Made by a program: the position numbers and the translations under genes. From positions 91,364 through 155,363 of the forward strand of contig NZ_JAHMIN010000007.1 of the NCBI RefSeq assembly GCF_018986435.1: 64,000 nucleotides of DNA, in the 5' to 3' direction. This document shows, in pieces, positions 26,434 through 35,827 of the stretch. Source of the DNA: Hahella sp. HN01 (GTDB taxonomy: Bacteria > Pseudomonadota > Gammaproteobacteria > Pseudomonadales > Oleiphilaceae). Below the pieces are notes generated by a model. The model was not told where the DNA came from. It saw nothing but the letters and a program-made list of their open reading frames with translations, and searched no databases. Numbering within the stretch: position 1 is the stretch's first letter; the number at the start of each line of letters is the position of its first letter.

Positions 26434-27117
26434 TTAGTCCGAGAAGGTGCGCCACAGTTTGGCGAACTCACCAGAGAACTCCCTGACGAGGCCGGGGTGG
26501 TCGGTCACTACGATGTTTTCCTGGTTATAAGTGCTGGCGCTGCGGGTCCAGTTAAAACTGCCGTGAATCAGGACGCTGTCATCGATAAGTGCGAATTTGT
26601 GATGCATATGATGGGGTTCATCGTCCATCTTCACCAAAATCCCGGCATCTTTGAAACGATCAATGTCGCTGCCCAGGTCAAAGGATTTGTCATTGTCCGT
26701 GATGATGCGGATTTTTAGCCCCCTTTTGTGAGCGTTAATAATTTCATCTGCGATTTTGTCATCGGAAATGGTGAAAACGCAGATTTTCAAACTGCTTCGA
26801 GCATTGCGTATGCGTTCTATGATTGCGCGACGGCATTGCTCCCCAGGGCTGAAATAGGCCCGTGTTAGATTGCTTTCCTCCTCGCCAGAGTCCAAAGCCT
26901 TGATCACCCGCTCCAGCCATTTCAGCGCCCTGAGCGCACCATCGCCGCCATTGACGATCAATGGACGGGTCAACTCAAAGGCGCGATTACGCATAAAACG
27001 CACCTGATCCGGCTGTAATGTTTCAAGCATCGCCAGCAACGCCTGTTTCTCAGCATTATCGAACCTTTCATCCGTGAGGGTTTGTTGGAGGAAAAAAGTC
27101 AGTTGATCCAGTTGCAT
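26434..27117 (-). CDS. Phospholipase D-like nuclease/hydrolase with one HKD motif
   Basis: The 227-residue protein has a helical N-terminus (residues 1-75) and a single PLD half (~90-225). The catalytic motif is HHKFALIDDSVLIHGSFNWT (HxKxxxxD followed by the GSFNWT segment). The spacing resembles the single-domain PLD family of bacterial Nuc and eukaryotic mitochondrial PLD6/Zucchini, which dimerise to form an active site and act as nucleases or cardiolipin hydrolases. No signal peptide is seen, so a cytoplasmic role is likely. It stands alone. Confidence 0.8.
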   Translation of the reverse strand: MQLDQLTFFLQQTLTDERFDNAEKQALLAMLETLQPDQVRFMRNRAFELTRPLIVNGGDGALRALKWLERVIKALDSGEEESNLTRAYFSPGEQCRRAIIERIRNARSSLKICVFTISDDKIADEIINAHKRGLKIRIITDNDKSFDLGSDIDRFKDAGILVKMDDEPHHMHHKFALIDDSVLIHGSFNWTRSASTYNQENIVVTDHPGLVREFSGEFAKLWRTFSD

Positions 27118-27392
27118 GGGGAAAACGCCTTATTGCTAAAAATACAAGCGCACAGTCAGCGCTATAGGTGTTTGCTTTGTTCTATCTATAACTAAAAAAG
27201 CTTGCATGAAATGCCTTTAGATATCCAGCCTGCTCGGATGGCGCGCAGGTTGAGATAACTCGATAGAAACTTTTTCTGTCGTATCGGAAGCTGGTGCTGA
27301 AATTTATCGCCTAAAGTCTCCAAACATGAGCGCTCTCCCTTGTATACTTGCTCGCTAAATATGAATTGATGACTTGTTATTCAGGATTTCCT

Positions 27393-27581
27393 ATGGCGAT
27401 TAAACGCGTATCTTCTTGGCTATTGGTGGTGGGGTTGAGTCTGGGCGCTTTGGCTGGTTGTTCTCCAGAGGTGGGGAGCAAGGATTGGTGTGAGGATATG
27501 GCGACCAAGCCGAAGGGCGACTGGACGGCCAATGAGGCGACGGATTACGCCAAACACTGTCTGTTCCGCTCTGACAGCTAA
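27393..27581 (+). CDS. DUF3012-type small lipoprotein
   Basis: The 62-residue product starts at MAIKRV (27393) after AGGA. The signal ends in a clear lipobox, LAGC, followed by SPEVGSKDWCEDMATKPKGD and two more cysteines. This matches the DUF3012 family of small gammaproteobacterial lipoproteins as I remember it. It is expected in the envelope; no function is known. Confidence 0.8.
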   Translation: MAIKRVSSWLLVVGLSLGALAGCSPEVGSKDWCEDMATKPKGDWTANEATDYAKHCLFRSDS

Positions 27582-27737
27582 GCGAGCAGCCCCAAACCTA
27601 AACTTTGGGATAAGTGGACCAGTTTTACATTTTGATAGTTATCAACAGGTTGTCGTCAACTTGGAGCCTGTTGTTTCCGTGAGGCGCTTTGTGCGCCTTG
27701 ACTTTGCCGGGGCGGCCATTTAGCTTACGCCCCCATT

Positions 27738-27910
27738 GCATCAGGTGTCCTGAGAACATTCGTTCAAGGGATGAAACGGGAAGTCGGTTTAAGCCCGACG
27801 CTGCCCCCGCAACGGTAAATGAGTCAAACGACAACCCCCTGTCACTGCGGATTCGCGGGAAGACGTTGTCGCCGGTTACGCCACTCATGAGCCCGGAGAC
27901 CGGCCTGACG
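27738..27910 (+). ncRNA. Cobalamin (AdoCbl) riboswitch
   Basis: The core elements are visible in order: AAGGGATGAAACGGGAAG, the CTGCCCCCGCAACGGTAAA box, and the B12 box GAGCCCGGAGACCGGCC near 27889-27904. TCAGG near 27741 can pair with CCTGA near 27904 to close the element. It lies 124 bases upstream of the btuB start and should repress btuB and the downstream cob genes when adenosylcobalamin is plentiful, as is usual for this class. Boundaries are approximate. Confidence 0.93.
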
Positions 27911-28033
27911 CCTGCTTATCGCGTGGCATAGCGGAGGGCTTTGCCGGGACTCGTCTGACTCGACTCCTTTCCCTCTTTGCTTGTATCCGCTGCGCAACAA
28001 TTGCATTCACTGGCGCTATTCTTTCGGAACATT

Positions 28034-29980
28034 ATGAGGCTTGTAACCCTTTTGCTTTTAGTTGGCTCACAACTGACCGGCGTTCGCGCGGAAGAGTTGG
28101 AGCCTGTTGTCGTCGAAGCCAATGCTCCATCTGCGGATGAGATTGACGCCGAGTATCAAACTGGCTTCGTGAAGGTGATCAAGCGCGAGCAATTTGACTC
28201 GAAAGTCGCGACCGTCGCAGACGTGCTGAGGAATGAAACCGGCGTTCAAGTGCGCCAGAGCGGCGGACTGGGGTCATACTCCGCCGTTTATCTGCGTGGC
28301 TCGACCAGTAAGCAGGTGAACGTTTATCTTGATGGCGTATTGTTAAACGACGCGACTGGCGGCTCGGTGGACTTGAGCCAGATATTGCTGAACGGCATTG
28401 AGCAGATTGAAATTTATAAGGGCGCGACGCCAATTCAGTTGGGTTACTCTGGCGTTGGCGGCGCTATTAACATCAAGTCCCTTCGCTTCAGCAAACCCCT
28501 CAGGCAATTAAGTCTTGGGTATGGCTCATTCAATAGCCGCAAGGGGGCGCTTACATTCGCCGATAGCGTTGGCGAAACCAACTACCTGGCGTCCCTTGAT
28601 TATCTCGGCAGTGATAACGACTTCGAGATGCTGAACAACAACCAGACCGAATTTAACCCCTACGATGATCGTGTGGAACGTCGTCGCAATGCGGATTTCA
28701 GTCAGTTCAACGGCATGCTGACGGCGGAGCGCAGCCTGTCGGATTGCACGGATTTGCAACTGATGGCGCAACATTTCAATAAAGATCAGCACTTACCTGA
28801 TATCGCCAACCTGGAGAGCACGCGAACCAGTCTGGATACGGACTTCACTCGTCTGCAGAGCAAACTGAGCTTTGCCCGAAATACACAGGAAAATTATTCG
28901 GGGCGCATTTTCTGGTCCACACAAGAAGAGCGTTATGACGACAGTCAAAGCCGCATTGGCCTGGGCGTGCAGAAAACTCGGGCTAACACGGATGTGGTTG
29001 GCGCTGAGCTGTATGGCTCCTATTCAATCGGTCTGCATCTGCTCTCCGCTACATTGGAGGCGCGCCGGGAAACTTATCAGGAAGAGGACCTGACCGGACG
29101 CAGCCAAAAGCAGGAGTTTGAGCGCATGACCTATTTACTGGGCGTTCAGGATGAGTGGGCGGATGCGGAAGATATCTGGCTGGTGCGCCTGAGCGCGCGC
29201 CAATACTTTCTTGAAGATGAGACTTCCGCTGCATCGATGAGCGGGCGCACGGAGGTGGCCTCCGATTCCGCTCAGTATCATTCATTGCAGGCGGGCGTTC
29301 GTTACCGCCTGACAGATTGGCTGTCGCTCAAGACCAATGCATCCCGGGATGTGAGGTTCCCTCAGTTAGCGGAGAAGTTCGGCGATAGAGGATTCTTCAT
29401 TGGTAATAGTGAGTTGCAACCGGAAACAGCGTTGAACGGTGACATCGGATTTGAAGTGGGCGTAGATAGTTTCAGTGTATCTGCGGCCTATTTCTATCGG
29501 GATTTAAAAGATGCTATCGTCCCCTCTTATGACTCAAGGGGAGTCGGCCGCTTTGAGAATGTTGGCAAAGCAAGGGTTAGCGGAGTGGAAGTGGACGCCA
29601 TGTATCGACCTGTTCCCGCCTGGACGTTTATCGCCAGAAGCACCGCCCAGGACACAGAAAACCTGTCAGACGCCCGTGACCTGCACGGCAAGCAACTGGC
29701 GGGCGCTTACACCTATTCCCACTTTTTATCCGCCGCCTGGAGTATCGGCCGCATCACCACCTCCGTCGAGTACCGCCATGAATCTGGGGCGTATTACGAC
29801 AGCGCTCAGGAAACGGAAGTGGAAGATCAAAACATTGTCGATGTGGTGGGCCGCTGGTCCGACGGCGAGACAACAGTTGAAGTTGGCGCAAACAATGTGA
29901 CTGATGAGGTCGTTGAAGCCTTCAACGGTTTCCCTTCTCCTGGACGTCACTTTTTTGTTTCTTTAATGCATTTATTTTAA
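28034..29980 (+). CDS. btuB: TonB-dependent cobalamin receptor
   Basis: The 648-residue outer-membrane receptor has a signal peptide (MRLVTLLLLVGSQLTGVRA), then a TonB box-like EPVVVEA, a plug domain (~35-150; ADVLRNETGVQVRQSGG, YKGATPIQLGYSGVGGAIN) and a 22-strand barrel ending in aromatic HLF. The start at 28034 fits the signal peptide; upstream in-frame ATGs would place extra residues before it. The B12 riboswitch directly upstream and the cob genes downstream identify the substrate as corrinoids. A propeller-like lipoprotein gene follows after 31 bases. Confidence 0.93.
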   Translation: MRLVTLLLLVGSQLTGVRAEELEPVVVEANAPSADEIDAEYQTGFVKVIKREQFDSKVATVADVLRNETGVQVRQSGGLGSYSAVYLRGSTSKQVNVYLDGVLLNDATGGSVDLSQILLNGIEQIEIYKGATPIQLGYSGVGGAINIKSLRFSKPLRQLSLGYGSFNSRKGALTFADSVGETNYLASLDYLGSDNDFEMLNNNQTEFNPYDDRVERRRNADFSQFNGMLTAERSLSDCTDLQLMAQHFNKDQHLPDIANLESTRTSLDTDFTRLQSKLSFARNTQENYSGRIFWSTQEERYDDSQSRIGLGVQKTRANTDVVGAELYGSYSIGLHLLSATLEARRETYQEEDLTGRSQKQEFERMTYLLGVQDEWADAEDIWLVRLSARQYFLEDETSAASMSGRTEVASDSAQYHSLQAGVRYRLTDWLSLKTNASRDVRFPQLAEKFGDRGFFIGNSELQPETALNGDIGFEVGVDSFSVSAAYFYRDLKDAIVPSYDSRGVGRFENVGKARVSGVEVDAMYRPVPAWTFIARSTAQDTENLSDARDLHGKQLAGAYTYSHFLSAAWSIGRITTSVEYRHESGAYYDSAQETEVEDQNIVDVVGRWSDGETTVEVGANNVTDEVVEAFNGFPSPGRHFFVSLMHLF

Positions 29981-30011
29981 TGGCTTACTTTTAATAAAAG
30001 AGGGTTCAGTC

Positions 30012-31193
30012 ATGCCAAGAAGCTACAAAATATTAGGATGGATTGGTCTATCTCAAGCGCTGGTCTTATTACTAAATGGATGTGGAGGTGGTGGGGTTGA
30101 GGGCACTGCGGGAACGACTCCAAACTCAGAGACTCTTGCTGTAATCGCTAACATTTCTACAAAGTTCGACTCAAGTGAAATATCTATTGCTTCAGCCGTC
30201 TCGCCTTATGATGTTGAGGAAGGTTACGCTGGCTCAGACAAGTCTGATATTGCCGTTGCTGCTTGGGGGGATTACTTTTATCGCTTGGGTAAGTTTGGCC
30301 AAGACAATATTACTAAGTACAGTTTTGATCGTCCGGGGGGCGTTCCCGAGTGGCAAGTATCAACTAATGATTCTGGTAAGTCTTTAAGTAACCCATACGA
30401 TATCTTATTTGTTAGTGAAACGAAGGCGTATGTACTTCGTTATGGCGCCTCTTCAATTTGGGTGGTTAATCCGAGCGATCCTGAAGAATTCAAAATTAAA
30501 GAAATAGACTTGAGTCACTACGATGACGATGGTGTGCCAGAAATGTCGGCTGGGGTTATCGTGAATGGGCGCCTCTATGTGGCCATGCAGCGCATGGACT
30601 CTACATTCACTCCTGATGATGCATACATAGCCGTCATAAATACGACTACAGATAAAGAAGTGAATACATTTACTGATGATGCTCAATACGGGATTAAGCT
30701 AGGTATCAAAAACCCGCACAAATTGGTGACGATGAATGGCTTTGTGTATGTTGTCGGTTCTGGCAGGTATGCAACATCTTCAACCCCGCCTGACTACACT
30801 GGGGGAATTGAAAAAATCAATACCACCAACTTTACCCACACTCAGGTAATTGATGACGACCTAGGTACTGATCATCCATACGGAGTTATTACAGATATGG
30901 CGATAGTATCAAACACAGTCGGTTATTTTAAAGGTTCTACCGGTTATAAAGACGATACTCTATATCGTTTTGACCCATCTACAGGTGCTGCCTATAAGTC
31001 CTTGATTCCGGGAACGAGCAACACAAATCTCCGAGCCCTTGCTGTAAGCCCTAGTGGAGAGTTATGGATAGGTATTGGAGGGGATAACCCAGATTTGGTT
31101 ATAGCTAGTGTTGTGGCGGAACAGCGGAAAAAAACGATCCCTGTTAATAAGGACCCAGCACAGATTGTATTTATTGAAGTAGAGAAAAAGTAA
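30012..31193 (+). CDS. Lipoprotein with beta-propeller-like repeats beside btuB
   Basis: The 393-residue product has an N-terminal signal with lipobox LNGC followed by GGGG, so it is lipid-anchored, and probably at the outer membrane. The body contains repeated strand patterns such as NPYDILFVSETKAYVLRY, MSAGVIVNGRLYVAMQ and NPHKLVTMNGFVYVVGSG, plus LRALAVSPSGELWIGIGG. They look like propeller blades. Base composition is more AT-rich than its neighbours. It sits between btuB and cobQ in the riboswitch-controlled run. By analogy with Bacteroides BtuG, a propeller lipoprotein that captures B12 on BtuB, it may help corrinoid capture. That is inference. Confidence 0.65.
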   Translation: MPRSYKILGWIGLSQALVLLLNGCGGGGVEGTAGTTPNSETLAVIANISTKFDSSEISIASAVSPYDVEEGYAGSDKSDIAVAAWGDYFYRLGKFGQDNITKYSFDRPGGVPEWQVSTNDSGKSLSNPYDILFVSETKAYVLRYGASSIWVVNPSDPEEFKIKEIDLSHYDDDGVPEMSAGVIVNGRLYVAMQRMDSTFTPDDAYIAVINTTTDKEVNTFTDDAQYGIKLGIKNPHKLVTMNGFVYVVGSGRYATSSTPPDYTGGIEKINTTNFTHTQVIDDDLGTDHPYGVITDMAIVSNTVGYFKGSTGYKDDTLYRFDPSTGAAYKSLIPGTSNTNLRALAVSPSGELWIGIGGDNPDLVIASVVAEQRKKTIPVNKDPAQIVFIEVEKK

Positions 31194-31231
31194 TTCAATG
31201 CAAACGTTGAGTAGTGGTCAAGGAATGCGTT

Positions 31232-32722
31232 GTGGCTAATAAGACGCTTATGATCCAGGGGACCACTTCCGATGCGGGCAAAAGCACGCTGGTCACCGCG
31301 ATGTGTCGCAGTCTGCTGCGGCGTGGCGTGAATGTGGCGCCGTTCAAGCCGCAGAATATGGCGTTGAACAGCGCTGTGACGATAGACGGCGGTGAGATTG
31401 GGCGGGCGCAGGCGGTGCAGGCGCAGGCCTGTGGCTTGCAGCCGCATACGGATATGAATCCGGTGCTGTTGAAGCCCAATACGGATATTGGCGCGCAAGT
31501 TATTATCCATGGCAAGGCTCGCGCCAACATGGACGCAGTGGCCTATCACGACTACAAACGCACCGCCATGCAGGCGGTATTGGAATCCTTTCAACGACTC
31601 TCTTCCGCTTACGATGCAGTTCTGGTGGAGGGCGCAGGCTCTCCGGCGGAGATTAACCTGCGCGATCGCGATATCGCCAATATGGGGTTTGCGGAAGCAG
31701 TCGACTGCCCAGTCATCCTGATTGCGGATATTGATCGCGGGGGCGTGTTCGCTCATTTGGTCGGTACCTTGGCTTTATTGAGCGAAAGCGAGCAGCGGCG
31801 GGTGCGCGGTTTTGTCATCAACCGTTTTCGCGGCGACATTGCTTTGCTTGAGCCCGGCCTGAAGTGGCTGGAGGAATATACCGGCAAGCCCGTGTTGGGG
31901 GTGCTGCCTTATCTGAACGGCCTGCATCTGGAAGCGGAAGACGCCTTGCCGCGAGACTCAATTGTAAAATCTGGCGCGACGCTTAAAGTCATCGCGCCCG
32001 CCTTGCCCCGAATCAGTAATCACACTGACTTTGATCCACTGCGCTTACACCCGCAGGTGGACTTCCAGTTTATCGGACCAGGTCAGTCGCCGCCGTCAGC
32101 TGACCTCATTATCCTTCCTGGCTCCAAATCCGTACGCAATGACCTGCAGTGGCTGCGCGACAATGGCTGGGAAGAGGTTATTCGCAAGCATCTACGTTAT
32201 GGCGGTCGAGTCATCGGTATTTGCGGCGGCTACCAAATGTTGGGACGTAGCATCGCCGACCCTCATGGTTTGGAAGGAGGCGCTGGAGAGAGCGTCGGCC
32301 TCGGATGGCTGGATATCGCCACCACGTTGGAGCCGGAAAAGCAATTGCGGCGAGTGGAAGGACATCTTTGGTTGGATGACGCCTCGATTACCGGCTATGA
32401 GATTCATGCTGGAGTGACTCGCTGCGCAGCGTCGCAAACGTCGGCGGTGCGTCTTGAGGACGGGCGATTGGACGGCGTCGTCAGCGATGATAATCAGGTG
32501 CTGGGGCTGTATCTGCATGGACTGTTTGAAAGCTCTCAGGCATTGGCGGCGCTATTGCGCTGGGCTGGACTGAACGAAGTGCAACACCTGGATTACGATG
32601 CTTTACGAGAAGCTGACATAAATCGCCTGGCGGATGTCGTGGATCAGTACTTAAACTGGGACGAAATCGCAGGGTTTCTACAGATTGAGCCAAACAGCGG
32701 CGACAGGGAGAGCAGGGCGTGA
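31232..32722 (+). CDS. cobQ: Adenosylcobyric acid synthase
   Basis: The 496-residue amidotransferase (CobQ/CbiP) amidates four side chains of adenosylcobyrinic acid a,c-diamide using glutamine and ATP. The N-terminal ATP domain has [14 protein letters not shown] and QNMALNS; the C-terminal glutaminase domain has the nucleophile Cys in [10 protein letters not shown] (~residue 330) and a late His in LYLHGLFE. The GTG at 31232 follows AAGGAA and is preferred to the GTG at 31214. Its stop overlaps the cobU start by four bases. Confidence 0.95.
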   Translation: MANKTLMIQGTTSDAGKSTLVTAMCRSLLRRGVNVAPFKPQNMALNSAVTIDGGEIGRAQAVQAQACGLQPHTDMNPVLLKPNTDIGAQVIIHGKARANMDAVAYHDYKRTAMQAVLESFQRLSSAYDAVLVEGAGSPAEINLRDRDIANMGFAEAVDCPVILIADIDRGGVFAHLVGTLALLSESEQRRVRGFVINRFRGDIALLEPGLKWLEEYTGKPVLGVLPYLNGLHLEAEDALPRDSIVKSGATLKVIAPALPRISNHTDFDPLRLHPQVDFQFIGPGQSPPSADLIILPGSKSVRNDLQWLRDNGWEEVIRKHLRYGGRVIGICGGYQMLGRSIADPHGLEGGAGESVGLGWLDIATTLEPEKQLRRVEGHLWLDDASITGYEIHAGVTRCAASQTSAVRLEDGRLDGVVSDDNQVLGLYLHGLFESSQALAALLRWAGLNEVQHLDYDALREADINRLADVVDQYLNWDEIAGFLQIEPNSGDRESRA

Positions 32723-33246
32723 GGACGTTGATTCTAGGCGGCGTGAAGTCAGGGAAGAGCGCATTGGCTGAGCAATTGGCGATTTCCCAGGGGAAACCTG
32801 TCGTTTACATTGCTACGGCGACCGCCGGCGATGGCGAAATGGCCGCGAGGATCGCTCATCATCGCGCCCGCCGTCCTTCCGCCTGGGGGTTGATTGAAGC
32901 TCCTATCTATCTCGCTGACGCCATTCGTGACGCCATGCAGGAAGGAAGTCTCGTATTGGTGGACTGCCTGACGCTTTGGCTTACCAATCTTTTGATCACA
33001 GACTCCAAAGAACTTTTTGAACAGCAACGGCAGGCGTTGTTGGAGATTCTGTCCGACCTCGACGGCGACATCATCTTCGTCAGCAATGAAACCAATATGG
33101 GCGTTACGCCTTTAGGAGAGCTGACGCGTCGGTATTGCGACGAAGCCGGGCTCTTGCATCAGGCCCTCGCCGCCCTCTGTGATCGGGTTGTGCTGACCGT
33201 CGCAGGACTGCCTCATTGCTTGAAAGGTCGTTTGGAGCTTGCCTAA
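32719..33246 (+). CDS. cobU: Adenosylcobinamide kinase/guanylyltransferase
   Basis: The 175-residue bifunctional enzyme phosphorylates adenosylcobinamide and attaches GMP. The P-loop is LGGVKSGKS (residues ~5-13), followed by [12 protein letters not shown] and [20 protein letters not shown]. The conserved active-site His region is [14 protein letters not shown] is the start, overlapping the cobQ stop. A weak hairpin (33269-33284) follows the gene before cobT. Confidence 0.96.
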   Translation: MRTLILGGVKSGKSALAEQLAISQGKPVVYIATATAGDGEMAARIAHHRARRPSAWGLIEAPIYLADAIRDAMQEGSLVLVDCLTLWLTNLLITDSKELFEQQRQALLEILSDLDGDIIFVSNETNMGVTPLGELTRRYCDEAGLLHQALAALCDRVVLTVAGLPHCLKGRLELA

Positions 33247-33361
33247 GTATACTGATTACTATTAAAAATAAGGTCTGAACCTTAGGTTGGGCCTGTTGAT
33301 GTGTTAGCGCGTGGGTTTGGAAAACAACAATGACTGACTATTTGACGAGAAGAGGATGAAA

Positions 33362-34408
33362 ATGGAATTTATCAGACGCTTGCGCGTTCCCCCGATAGAC
33401 GACACGCTGGATGCGGCGTTGCACCAAAAAATCGATCAGAAAACCAAACCCCTGGGCGCATTGGGGCAACTGGAAAGGCTGGCGTTTCAGGTCGCCCGCA
33501 TTCAGGGCACCATGACCCCCACTTTGAAGAATCCCCATATTCTGGTATTCGCCGGCGATCATGGCGTGGCGAAATCCGGCGTCAGCGCGTATCCACAGGA
33601 CGTCACCTGGCAGATGGTGCATAACTTCCTGCAGGGCGGGGCGGCGATTAACGTCTTTGCGCGTCAGCACAATATCAACATGCGGGTGATCGACGCAGGC
33701 GTGAATCACGAATTTGAAGACCATCCGCAATTGGTGAAAGGGAAAATCGGCCCGGGGACGGAAAACTTTCTAGAGCAACCGGCTATGTCCGAGGAACTCT
33801 GTGAGAAGGCGTTGCGCCTGGGCGCGGCTCAAGTCGATGCGATTGCGGAAGAAGGCTGCAACGTCTTGGGCTTTGGTGAGATGGGCATCGGCAATACCTC
33901 TTCCGCTTCCATGCTGATGAGTTACCTTCTCGACGTCCCACTGGAGCACTGCGTGGGGCGCGGCACAGGACTGAGCGATGAGCAATTTGAGCGCAAGGTT
34001 AAATTATTGCAGCAGGCGGCGGATAAGTATCCTGACCTGAAAAACCCGATTGATATCCTGCAGACATTCGCCGGCTTTGAAATAGTCGCCATGGTCGGCG
34101 GCATATTGCGCGCGGCGCAAAACCGCATGCTGGTGCTGATAGACGGCTTTATCGCCACCGCAGCTTATCTGGCCGCTTATAAGCTGGCGCCGGCCATTGG
34201 CGAATATGCTATTTTCTGCCACCGCTCCATGGAGCAGGGGCATCAACATATGCTGGAAGCGCTTAAGGCGGACCCCATTCTGAAGATGGACTTGCGGCTG
34301 GGAGAAGGGACCGGCTGTGCGCTGGCGTATCCCTTGTTGCAGTCGTCTCTGAATTTCTTCAATGAAATGGCCAGCTTCGCGGACGCTGGCGTCAGTGAAA
34401 AAAGTTAG
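33362..34408 (+). CDS. cobT: Nicotinate-nucleotide-dimethylbenzimidazole phosphoribosyltransferase
   Basis: The 348-residue enzyme makes alpha-ribazole phosphate, the lower ligand of B12. It has FAGDHGVAKSGVSAYP, GFGEMGIGNTSSAS, GRGTGLSD and the catalytic glutamate in RLGEGTGCALAYPL. The AGAAGAGG Shine-Dalgarno abuts the ATG at 33356 and lies 6 bases before the ATG at 33362, so the latter is chosen. Together with cobU, cobS and cobC it completes nucleotide-loop assembly. Confidence 0.96.
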   Translation: MEFIRRLRVPPIDDTLDAALHQKIDQKTKPLGALGQLERLAFQVARIQGTMTPTLKNPHILVFAGDHGVAKSGVSAYPQDVTWQMVHNFLQGGAAINVFARQHNINMRVIDAGVNHEFEDHPQLVKGKIGPGTENFLEQPAMSEELCEKALRLGAAQVDAIAEEGCNVLGFGEMGIGNTSSASMLMSYLLDVPLEHCVGRGTGLSDEQFERKVKLLQQAADKYPDLKNPIDILQTFAGFEIVAMVGGILRAAQNRMLVLIDGFIATAAYLAAYKLAPAIGEYAIFCHRSMEQGHQHMLEALKADPILKMDLRLGEGTGCALAYPLLQSSLNFFNEMASFADAGVSEKS

Positions 34409-34420
34409 CGGACTCGATTC

Positions 34421-35287
34421 GTGAGCGACTACGAGCGCGTTGACCAAAGATCCCGAACAATCATGGGCGGCGACGAAACCGTGAATGAAACCGAGGCGTC
34501 CGCAGCGCAGCGCTGGGCGGAGATCCTGCGTCGGCAATGGCACCTGCTGATGCTGTCCTTGCAGTTCTATACCCGTATCCCGGTGCGCTTACTGTATGAC
34601 TTCAATGAAGCGGATCTGAATCAGGCCAGTCGCTATATCTCCCTGACTGGGTGGTTGGTCGCTCTTGCGGCCGCCTGCGCTTATTTGCTGGGCCTCTACT
34701 TCTATGGACCCTGGGGCGGAGCGGTGCTGGCTATTGCGGCAGGCGTTCTTATCACGGGCGCCTTTCATGAAGATGGACTGGCGGACGCCGCTGATGGATT
34801 CGGCGGCGGACACACGCCGGAGCGTATCCTGGAAATCATGAAGGACAGCCGGGTGGGAACCTATGGCGCGCTGGCGCTGGCGTTAAGTCTTTCTCTGAAA
34901 ATAGTCATTCTGGCGCAGCTTACTCCAGACGCCGCCCTGTTATTGCTTTGGATATCCCATGCCTGCAGTCGCGCCGTGGCGATCAGTCTGATCGCGAGTC
35001 TGAACTACGTGCGCGCAGACCAGCTCAGCAAGGTCAAGCCGGTCGCTAAAGGCATCGCAACGAGAGACATTGCCATTGCCGTAGTAATAGCGCTTGCGCC
35101 GCTGCTGTTGGCGGGCGTCAAAGCGCTGGCGTTGGCGGTTGTGGGCTTGTGGCTCCTGCGTCGCGCCAGTATTGGTTACTTGTCCCGTCGTTTGGGCGGC
35201 TACACCGGAGACTGTCTGGGCGCCGTGCAACAACTGGCGGAAATTGTTCTATTCCTGTTGCTGGGGGCGCTATGGAGCTCTATCTGA
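34421..35287 (+). CDS. cobS: Adenosylcobinamide-GDP ribazoletransferase (cobalamin synthase)
   Basis: The product is up to 288 residues and joins adenosylcobinamide-GDP to alpha-ribazole. The integral membrane protein has several hydrophobic helices and the metal-binding motif HEDGLADAADGFGGGHTPER (DGxxDxxDG). The first 40 residues from the GTG at 34421 are hydrophilic and atypical, so the true start may be the ATG at 34463 or one near 34547 (MLSLQFYTRIPV, as in E. coli-type CobS). Its end overlaps the cobC start by 16 bases. Confidence 0.9.
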   Translation: MSDYERVDQRSRTIMGGDETVNETEASAAQRWAEILRRQWHLLMLSLQFYTRIPVRLLYDFNEADLNQASRYISLTGWLVALAAACAYLLGLYFYGPWGGAVLAIAAGVLITGAFHEDGLADAADGFGGGHTPERILEIMKDSRVGTYGALALALSLSLKIVILAQLTPDAALLLLWISHACSRAVAISLIASLNYVRADQLSKVKPVAKGIATRDIAIAVVIALAPLLLAGVKALALAVVGLWLLRRASIGYLSRRLGGYTGDCLGAVQQLAEIVLFLLLGALWSSI

Positions 35288-35826
35288 TCCGGCATACTCG
35301 GGTTGCGGTCCCGAAAGGAACGCTTTATGGCCAATCTGATGTCGCTCTGGCCGATACATTTGCGGAAGAAGCCGCCGCCATTCGCGAGCAATTACCGGCG
35401 GCCTGGGACCTGCTTTACAGCAGTCCACTGACCCGTTGTAAAACACTGGCGGACTGGTTGGGTCCTGCGCCGGATTTTGACGACCTTCTGATGGAAATGA
35501 GTTTTGGCGACTGGGATGGCAAGCTGCTAACCGATTTGCCGCAAAAAGAAGCGCGGGACTGGGGCGACAACTGGCTGACTCAGCGCACTCCGGGTGGCGA
35601 AGGTTTTCCAGATCTGTATCGGAGAAGTGAACAATTTATTGAGCGCCTGGCGCGGGAAGCGAAGGGGAAAGTGGCGTTGGTGGTGGCGCATTCGGGCTTA
35701 TTACGTTGTCTGTGTCTGCAGCTGCATCCCGAATATTGCCACTGGGACAAGTCGAAAACGTTCAGCATCCCTCTCGACTATGGCGGCGTGATTCACATCC
35801 CCACTCCGAATCTGCCTGAACGGTAA
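35272..35826 (+). CDS. cobC: Alpha-ribazole phosphatase
   Basis: The 184-residue histidine-phosphatase-superfamily enzyme removes phosphate from alpha-ribazole phosphate. The catalytic RHT motif is LIRHTRVAVP (residues ~4-13), with the second His in VVAHSGLLRCL. The ATG at 35272 (MELYLIRH) follows GGGGGCG and lies inside the 3' end of cobS. It ends one base before the convergent EAL gene, so it is the last gene of the operon. Confidence 0.93.
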   Translation: MELYLIRHTRVAVPKGTLYGQSDVALADTFAEEAAAIREQLPAAWDLLYSSPLTRCKTLADWLGPAPDFDDLLMEMSFGDWDGKLLTDLPQKEARDWGDNWLTQRTPGGEGFPDLYRRSEQFIERLAREAKGKVALVVAHSGLLRCLCLQLHPEYCHWDKSKTFSIPLDYGGVIHIPTPNLPER

Positions 35827-35827
35827 G

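Noticed and set aside
33269-33284. Hairpin between cobU and cobT as a terminator
   Set aside because: Only 6 bp and not followed by T residues; the cob genes are best read as one operon.
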